In this document: positions 15,237 through 19,601 of the stretch, one piece after another
How positions within the stretch are numbered: position 1 is the stretch's first letter
Layout: every line of letters starts with the position of its first letter
The notes under the pieces: generated by a model
Databases searched by the model: none
Told to the model about the DNA's origin: nothing
The model's input: the letters and a program-made list of their open reading frames with translations, nothing else
Translations under genes and position numbers: made by a program
NCBI GenBank assembly: GCA_964532995.1
Contig: CAZHJN010000035.1
Span: forward strand, 1-19,601
Source of the DNA: DTJG01 sp964532995
Lineage (GTDB): Bacteria; Ratteibacteria; UBA8468; B48-G9; DTJG01
DNA: 19,601 bases
Reading direction: 5' to 3'

Positions 15237-16726
15237 AGATGTCTCTCCGAAAAAACCTCTGCCTGAAAGATGTAGAGCTCTGTATCAGGTTTTTTCCAGG
15301 CATCGGGTTCCAGACCTGCTTTATGTGAGCACAGAGCGGAAAGAAATTGTTCCTTTGTCCATCCGGTTTCATCTGCAACCTGTGGAAGAAAAACTCCCTG
15401 CCTCCAGCCCTTTTTTACAATAACCCCATCCCGTCCCAAAACTATTTCATCCGCAGAAGAAACCTTAACGGGAACAGTTAAAACTGAGATTTCAATCTCT
15501 ATTTCTTTCAACTCATCAGCTGTCACTGAAGGAAATCTTGGATCGCCTGTTGCAGACTCAATCGCCATTTCCCTGACAGCAAAAGCGAGCTCCCTCTGAG
15601 GAAGGATTGTTCCGATGCAACCTCGCAACTGGTCTTTTTTCTTCAGAGTGACAAAAACTCCCCTTTTTTCAAGAAGTACAGGATCCTTTATCTTCAGTTC
15701 AGGAAGTTTTTTCCCTGCCAGATGATACAAAAGAGTTTCTCTCGCGATTTTCAGTAATGTCTCTCTCTGGGATTTATTCAGCATTTTTTTCTCCTTTGTA
15801 TCTGAAATTTTTGTTTTTACAGGGTATACTGCCAGCGCCGCATATCCAACAACCTGATTTTTATCTCCTGTTGTATCGCCTGAATTGGAATAATCGATAG
15901 ATTTAATTTTCATCGATGAAATCTTTGAGATAATTTTCAAACCGAGATAAACTCCACTGGCTCCGCACGCTTCAATTTCCCCTTCTTTTACTTTTTGAAA
16001 GAAAACCGAGATATCGCCTGATTCAAGTATTTTAACAAGCTGCAAGTCTTTATTTCTGGCAACTTTATCAGGATGGTAATGAGATAGGTCCGTGCTTATA
16101 ACAATGATTGAGTTTTTTCTGTTTTTTACAAAAGGCGCAAGATAATCAGCATAAATATCCAGTTCATTTTGATTCTCACAGCCAACCAGAATGGGAACAA
16201 TTTTGAAATCACCCTTTATGGCGCACTGGAGAAAAGGAATCTGAACCTCAAGAGAGTGTTCAAGGTCCAAAATCCTGTAATCAACGCGAAATCCCGGTTT
16301 CACAACAATCTCAGAAACAAGCACTTTATCAACAGCAACATCTCCAAGAGGACTTCGCCAGCAGTCTCTATCATCAGTGATGATGCCGAGAAAATTTGCG
16401 CGGTGGCTTCTGCCAATTAAAAATACAGTGTCGATTTTGCGTTCCTTCAGCAATGAATATGCAAACCCTGCGGTTTTCCCTGAATAGACATAGCCTGCGT
16501 GGGGAACAATCAGCGCAAAAGGAGGTAAACTTTCATTTATAACTTTTTTCTGGTTCAAAAAACTCATCACCTGAGCCTTTAACTGTTTTTGCTCGGAAGG
16601 ATAGAAAGAACCAGAAAACTGCGGATTTCTGATTGTTAAAGAGAAAGCCATTGATGTTTCAATAGCAATACAAAAAATTATTTTCAGTGCCAGATACCGG
16701 CAATTTTTGTACCGCAGTATTTGCAT
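15233..16726 (-). CDS. amrB-amrA: MEMO-AMMECR1 fusion, AmmeMemoRadiSam proteins B and A
   Basis: A single 497-residue frame joins two parts. Residues about 34-302 are a MEMO domain (distant kin of class III extradiol dioxygenases) with the expected metal ligands His76 (PHAGY), His108 (GRSHR) and Cys254 (ACGAS), plus His157 and His216. Residues about 318-493 are an AMMECR1 domain with the invariant LRGCIG at 367-372. Both families co-occur with the radical SAM protein AmrS in many prokaryotes; the reaction is not established. The ATG at 16726 has AAGGA seven bases upstream, so a 30-residue N-terminal extension with a basic start and hydrophobic stretch (YLALKIIFCIAI) is probably translated and may be a weak signal or anchor. 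It overlaps the amrS end by 43 bases. Confidence 0.92.
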   Translation of the reverse strand: MQILRYKNCRYLALKIIFCIAIETSMAFSLTIRNPQFSGSFYPSEQKQLKAQVMSFLNQKKVINESLPPFALIVPHAGYVYSGKTAGFAYSLLKERKIDTVFLIGRSHRANFLGIITDDRDCWRSPLGDVAVDKVLVSEIVVKPGFRVDYRILDLEHSLEVQIPFLQCAIKGDFKIVPILVGCENQNELDIYADYLAPFVKNRKNSIIVISTDLSHYHPDKVARNKDLQLVKILESGDISVFFQKVKEGEIEACGASGVYLGLKIISKISSMKIKSIDYSNSGDTTGDKNQVVGYAALAVYPVKTKISDTKEKKMLNKSQRETLLKIARETLLYHLAGKKLPELKIKDPVLLEKRGVFVTLKKKDQLRGCIGTILPQRELAFAVREMAIESATGDPRFPSVTADELKEIEIEISVLTVPVKVSSADEIVLGRDGVIVKKGWRQGVFLPQVADETGWTKEQFLSALCSHKAGLEPDAWKKPDTELYIFQAEVFSERHL

Positions 16727-17481
16727 TTTTTGTTCCTTATATGATTCTGTACGACCTCAAACCCCTTTCTATCAATAACAATTTTACCACAACCAGGACA
16801 CAGTGTATCCTCACAGGGATTATCATAAACATTTCCTATATAAACATATTTCAAGCCGCATTGCCGTGCTATCTCATATGCATTCTCAAGGGTTTTATAG
16901 GGTGTTGCCGTAAGATGAGCAAGTTTATAAACAGGATAAAACCTGCTGAAATGCAATGGTGTTTCAGGTCCGAGATTTATTTTTATCCAGTTACATAATT
17001 TTCTCAGTTCTTCGGGAGAATCATTATATCCTGGAACAATGAGGGTTGTTATCTCAATCCAGATTTTATGTTTCTTCATTATCTGCAATGTCCGCAAAAC
17101 ATCATCAAGGTTTGCTCCACAGACATTTTTATAGTAATCCGGAGAAAAACCTTTCAGGTCAACATTTGCAGCATCAATATAAGGCAGAAGTTTTTCAAGG
17201 GGTTCTTTGTTGATATAACCTGCTGTGTGCATAATGTTTTTTATACCGTTTTCACGCGCAATTTTTGCAGTATCAAACATATATTCATAAAAATTCACAG
17301 GCTCTGAGTAAGTATAGGCGATAACAGGACAGTTTTTTTCCTTTGCAAGTTTAACCACATCTTCAGGTGTAAGGTTATAATTTGTCGTTTGTTCCGGTGA
17401 ACACTGGGAAATCTGCCAGTTCTGGCAGAATAGACACCTCAAACTGCAACCGGCAGAAGCAATTGAAAATGTTCTTGAACC
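16684..17481 (-). CDS. amrS: AmrS, AmmeMemoRadiSam radical SAM enzyme (5' end in gap)
   Basis: Radical SAM protein of the AmmeMemoRadiSam set. The visible 265 residues begin GSRTFSIASAG and continue into the iron-sulfur motif CSLRCLFC (about 17425-17448), then VIAYTYSEPV, NVDLKGF, the segment TLIVPGYND, PLHFSRFYP, and a C-terminal pair of Cys-x-x-Cys motifs (CPGC, CKYC) ending CGTKIAGIW. Full-length family members have roughly 70-80 more residues before GSRxFSIA, including another cysteine cluster; these are lost in the N gap. An uninterrupted frame across the Ns into the Mut7-C gene is an artefact of the gap length. The substrate is unknown. Confidence 0.92.
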   Translation of the reverse strand, partial: GSRTFSIASAGCSLRCLFCQNWQISQCSPEQTTNYNLTPEDVVKLAKEKNCPVIAYTYSEPVNFYEYMFDTAKIARENGIKNIMHTAGYINKEPLEKLLPYIDAANVDLKGFSPDYYKNVCGANLDDVLRTLQIMKKHKIWIEITTLIVPGYNDSPEELRKLCNWIKINLGPETPLHFSRFYPVYKLAHLTATPYKTLENAYEIARQCGLKYVYIGNVYDNPCEDTLCPGCGKIVIDRKGFEVVQNHIRNKKCKYCGTKIAGIWH

Positions 17482-17581
17482 NNNNNNNNNNNNNNNNNNN
17501 NNNNNNNNNNNNNNNNNNNNNNNNNNNNNNNNNNNNNNNNNNNNNNNNNNNNNNNNNNNNNNNNNNNNNNNNNNNNNNNNN
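17482..17581. other. Scaffold gap, 100 N
   Basis: Exactly one hundred undetermined bases, the usual placeholder for a gap of unknown size. It hides the end of the Mut7-C gene and the first part of amrS. From family lengths the real gap should be nearer 250-320 bases. Confidence 0.97.
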
Positions 17582-18012
17582 CTTTCCCAGTGTGTTCCCT
17601 GCCAGTAAATTTTACCGCATTTTTTACATTGTGAAAAATGTTTCTGTGTTTTGGCAACATATTCAGGAACAAGACCTATAACCTCCTCAACCTTTTTTTC
17701 CTCAAGTGGCAGATTACATAAACTGCAGATAGTAAACAGTTTTTCATTTACCAGTTCCAGCTTCAATTTATTCCTGACTTCCTTCAACTGGGCTCTTAAA
17801 TCCTCTGCCTCGATAAAAACCGAAATGGTCCTGTTATTTTCAAAAAATTTTCTGTCTCTTGTGAGAACCAGTCTTTTTTCATTCCTTGCTTTGTAGGCGA
17901 GGAAATATTTATCCTTTCCTGAAAAGTATTCAGTATCAAATCCAGCAAGTCTCAACCATCTTGCAAGACTTCCAAGCATCCCATCAGCGATAAACTTCGG
18001 GGTTATTTCCAT
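17582..18012 (-). CDS. Mut7-C RNase-domain protein (3' end in gap)
   Basis: The 143 visible residues form nearly a whole Mut7-C domain, a PIN-fold putative RNase followed by a zinc ribbon: FIADGMLGSLARWLRLAGFDTEY with Asp10, LVLTRDRKF with Asp53, then CSLCN (Cys96, Cys99), VPEYVAKTQKHFSQC and CKKCGKIYWQGTHWE (Cys129, Cys132). Stand-alone proteins of this type end soon after the HWE motif, so only about 5-20 residues are missing. The ATG at 18012 has only GAG nearby and follows the promoter closely. It heads the minus-strand run that contains amrS; RNA cleavage is known or predicted for relatives only. Confidence 0.88.
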
Positions 18013-18021
18013 CTCAGAATT

Positions 18022-18050
18022 ATTTAATTCTATTTTCTGATTATTTTCAA
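18022..18050 (-). promoter_or_regulatory. Promoter of the Mut7-C/AmmeMemoRadiSam operon
   Basis: On the minus strand TTGAAA (18050-18045) and TTAAAT (18027-18022) are 17 bases apart, with five and four matches to consensus. Transcription would start only a few bases before the ATG at 18012, giving a very short leader, consistent with the lack of a strong ribosome site. Confidence 0.4.
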
Positions 18051-18086
18051 ACTTTCTTCCATTTTTTTATGTCAGACGGATTTATC

Positions 18087-18095
18087 TGGTATAAT
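18087..18095 (+). promoter_or_regulatory. Extended -10 promoter of rph
   Basis: TGGTATAAT is a perfect extended -10 box, 30 bases before the rph ATG. No good -35 is seen. A GGAG ribosome site at 18114-18117 stands seven bases before the ATG. This promoter diverges from that of the Mut7-C gene. Confidence 0.6.
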
Positions 18096-18124
18096 GTATG
18101 GGAAAATAAATACGGAGTTATCCT

Positions 18125-18862
18125 ATGGAAATAAGAAAAGATGGAAGAAAATCTGATGAGTTAAGACCCATCAGGATTACAAGAAACATAAGTAAGTATG
18201 CAATCGGTTCAGCTATTATTGAGATGGGTGAAACCAGGGTACTGTGCTGTGTTACTCTTGAAGATAAAGTTCCTCCTTTTCTGCAGGGCACAGGTAATGG
18301 CTGGATAACTGCTGAATATGGAATGCTTCCTGTTTCAACACCGGAAAGAAATCAGAGAACAAGCAGTCAATCCGGAAGAAGTCAGGAAATAAGGCGAATA
18401 ATCGGAAGGTCTTTAAGAGCAGCGATTAATCTGAGGCATCTTGGAGAAAGAACGCTTGTGGTTGATTGCGATGTTATTCAGGCAGACGGGGGCACCCGCA
18501 CAGCTTCCATAAATGGAGCATTCTGTGCTCTTGTTGATGGACTGGTTCAGATGAAAAAAAGAAATCTTATCACTCTGCCTGTGATAAAAGACTGCATTGG
18601 CGCGGTGAGTGTTGGATTGGTTAATGGCAATAATTACCTTGATCTTAACTACTCAGAAGATTCAATGGCACAGGTTGATTTCAATGTTGTTATGAACAGT
18701 AAAGGTGAATTTGTTGAAATTCAGGGCTCTGCTGAGGGCATGACCTTTTCCTATAATCAACTCAATCAACTTATTGGACTGGCAGGAAAGGGTATCCAGC
18801 AGATTATTCGGATTGAAAAAGAGTTTCTGAAAAATGAGCTTCAAATTCTGTCTGGCTACTAA
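18125..18862 (+). CDS. rph: RNase PH
   Basis: Phosphorolytic 3'-5' exoribonuclease that trims the 3' ends of tRNA precursors. The 245-residue length is normal for the family. Conserved segments include RKDGRKSDELRP at the N terminus, GSAIIEMGETRVLC, GWITAEYGMLP, the GRSQEIRRIIGRSLRA block with its phosphate-site arginines, and DCDVIQADGGTRTAS. The end overlaps rdgB by 29 bases. The rph-rdgB pair is a common arrangement, and here a tRNA gene follows directly, a natural substrate class. Confidence 0.96.
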   Translation: MEIRKDGRKSDELRPIRITRNISKYAIGSAIIEMGETRVLCCVTLEDKVPPFLQGTGNGWITAEYGMLPVSTPERNQRTSSQSGRSQEIRRIIGRSLRAAINLRHLGERTLVVDCDVIQADGGTRTASINGAFCALVDGLVQMKKRNLITLPVIKDCIGAVSVGLVNGNNYLDLNYSEDSMAQVDFNVVMNSKGEFVEIQGSAEGMTFSYNQLNQLIGLAGKGIQQIIRIEKEFLKNELQILSGY

Positions 18863-19424
18863 AAACTCTTCCAAGGCAAAAGAAATACAGGAAATTTTGA
18901 GGGATTTCAACTGTCAGATTGTATTGCCTGAAATAAAAAAGCTTCCTGAAGAAACAGGAACAAGTTTTCATGAAAACGCATTGATCAAGGCATCCTTTGT
19001 TTCAGAACTTTATAAAGATATCCCTGTTGTTGCTGAAGACTCTGGCCTTGTGGTCCCTGCTCTTGATGGTTTACCAGGAATCTTATCATCAAGGTTCGCA
19101 GGTCCGGATGCAGATGATGGGAAAAATATAGAAAAACTGTTAAAATATATGCAGTTGCTGAAGGGTGAAGAAAGAAACGCCTATTTTATCTGTATGGCTG
19201 TTCTTATCAGAAAAGGCAGGAACCCTGAATTCTTTGAAGGCAGATTGTACGGCAGGATAGCTGAAGAACCAGCAGGAACAGGCGGTTTTGGATACGATCC
19301 TGTTTTCCGGCTTCTGAATAACGGAAAAACACTGGCACAACTGTCTCCAGAAGAAAAAAATAGAATCAGCCACAGGGCAAAAGCTTTTATACAGCTTGCA
19401 AAATATCTTGAAATGGCGGTGTAG
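18834..19424 (+). CDS. rdgB: RdgB/HAM1, non-canonical purine NTP pyrophosphatase
   Basis: Hydrolyses dITP, ITP and XTP to monophosphates and so keeps deaminated purines out of DNA and RNA. The 196-residue protein has LATKNSSKAKEI near the N terminus, the EDSGLVVPALDGLPGI metal/catalytic block, SSRFAG, GTGGFGYDPVF and the C-terminal SHRAKA. The ATG at 18834 lies inside the rph end, so coupling is likely. The last three codons and TAG stop overlap the first ten bases of the following tRNA: the stop is formed by U8, A9 and G10 of the tRNA. Confidence 0.96.
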   Translation: MSFKFCLATKNSSKAKEIQEILRDFNCQIVLPEIKKLPEETGTSFHENALIKASFVSELYKDIPVVAEDSGLVVPALDGLPGILSSRFAGPDADDGKNIEKLLKYMQLLKGEERNAYFICMAVLIRKGRNPEFFEGRLYGRIAEEPAGTGGFGYDPVFRLLNNGKTLAQLSPEEKNRISHRAKAFIQLAKYLEMAV

Positions 19425-19486
19425 CTCAGTGGCAGAGCAGTCGGCTCATACCCGATACGTCTGGGGTTCAAATCCCTACACCGCCA
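19415..19486 (+). tRNA. tRNA-Met (CAT), probably elongator
   Basis: A complete 72-base cloverleaf: acceptor GGCGGTG pairs with CACCGCC (7 bp), D-stem GCTC/GAGC, anticodon stem GTCGG/CCGAT with loop CTCATAC (anticodon CAT at 19447-19449), variable loop ACGTC, T-stem TGGGG/CCCTA with loop TTCAAAT, discriminator A. The G1-C72 pair excludes the initiator form. The similarity to Gram-positive elongator Met tRNAs favours Met; an Ile tRNA with lysidine-modified CAT is the alternative. CCA is not encoded. A run of seven T follows at 19488-19494 and may help end transcription. Confidence 0.93.
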
Positions 19487-19512
19487 CTTTTTTTCCCAAA
19501 AAGGGATTTGAA
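19467..19512 (+). repeat. Inverted repeat of the tRNA T-loop downstream
   Basis: TTCAAATCCCT in the T-arm (19467-19477) is matched by its exact complement AGGGATTTGAA at 19502-19512. The 11-bp stem would enclose the acceptor 3' strand and the T-run. It could act as a terminator-like hairpin or compete with T-arm folding in the precursor. Confidence 0.5.
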
Positions 19513-19601
19513 TGGAGCGAAGACGTATAGGTCCGAGTAAGCGAGGACCTGTGCGGAGGGCCGAGCTGAGCCGTAGTGGGAGGCGAAGCCGCCAAATCCC
19601 T
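19502..19601. repeat. GC-rich structured element with inverted ends at contig edge
   Basis: The last 100 bases begin AGGGATTTG and end CAAATCCCT, a perfect 9-bp inverted repeat. Inside lie a 6-bp hairpin AGGTCC/GGACCT (19529-19534 with 19545-19550) and small GGC/GCC stems, all in sequence much richer in G+C than the rest of the window. It has no convincing open frame. The right end also repeats the tRNA T-arm bases 19469-19477 in direct orientation. Confidence 0.5.

Noticed and set aside
16684..18012. One 442-residue Mut7-C/radical SAM fusion protein
   Set aside because: The frame only holds because the placeholder Ns are read as coding; both families need more residues than the gap allows.
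19415..19486. Initiator tRNA
   Set aside because: The acceptor starts with a G-C pair, whereas bacterial initiator tRNAs have an unpaired first position.
19469..19601. Integrated element with tRNA attachment sites
   Set aside because: The direct repeat is only nine bases, the interval is about 115 bases, and no integrase is present; kept only as a repeat.

Overview
The window is a bacterial metagenome-style contig of low G+C (A+T-rich coding and spacer sequence throughout), with one 100-N scaffold gap at 17482-17581. The gene set suggests a peptidoglycan-making bacterium: MurE carries the DNPR signature of the meso-diaminopimelate-adding enzymes. The AmmeMemoRadiSam genes, a Pseudomonas stutzeri-type rhamnose isomerase and the unfamiliar exported protein fit a deep-branching or candidate-phylum lineage of the Omnitrophica/Ratteibacteria kind, but that placement is only a guess. 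Both ends of the window lie in repeat-like sequence (a C5/G5 hairpin repeat on the left, a GC-rich structured element after a tRNA on the right), so assembly may have stopped at repeats.

Layout. (1) 151-2129, plus strand: a class I aspartate-type aminotransferase coupled by an ATGA overlap to an unknown secreted protein. (2) 2183-11874, minus strand: the first nine genes of a classical division/cell-wall (dcw) cluster in canonical order, mraZ-rsmH-ftsL-ftsI-murE-murF-mraY-murD-ftsW, mostly with overlapping or nearly touching ends. The usual next genes murG, murC, ftsQ, ftsA and ftsZ do not follow; ftsW instead converges with the aminotransferase pair. A good promoter and a three-box MraZ-type operator precede mraZ. 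(3) 11980-13209, minus: an L-rhamnose isomerase family gene with a roughly 95-nt leader. (4) 13311-18012, minus: a tightly overlapped run reading Mut7-C RNase-like protein, [gap], radical SAM AmrS, a MEMO-AMMECR1 fusion, a small TauE/SafE-like (UreH_2) membrane protein, QueH and TrmI. (5) 18125-19486, plus: rph, rdgB and a CAT-anticodon tRNA whose first ten bases overlap the end of rdgB.

How the genes work together. The dcw block makes lipid I from UDP-MurNAc precursors and supplies septal synthesis (FtsI, FtsW, FtsL), with MraZ as likely autorepressor. The second minus-strand block brings all three AmmeMemoRadiSam parts (function not established) into one apparent transcript with two tRNA-modifying enzymes and an RNase-fold protein; a divergent promoter region separates it from RNase PH and the nucleotide-pool sanitiser RdgB. 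No gene-free stretch exceeds 300 bases apart from nothing of that size: the largest spacers are 1-150, 13210-13310, 11875-11979, 18013-18124 and 19487-19601, each described below. I see no CRISPR array, phage module, transposase or rRNA gene.
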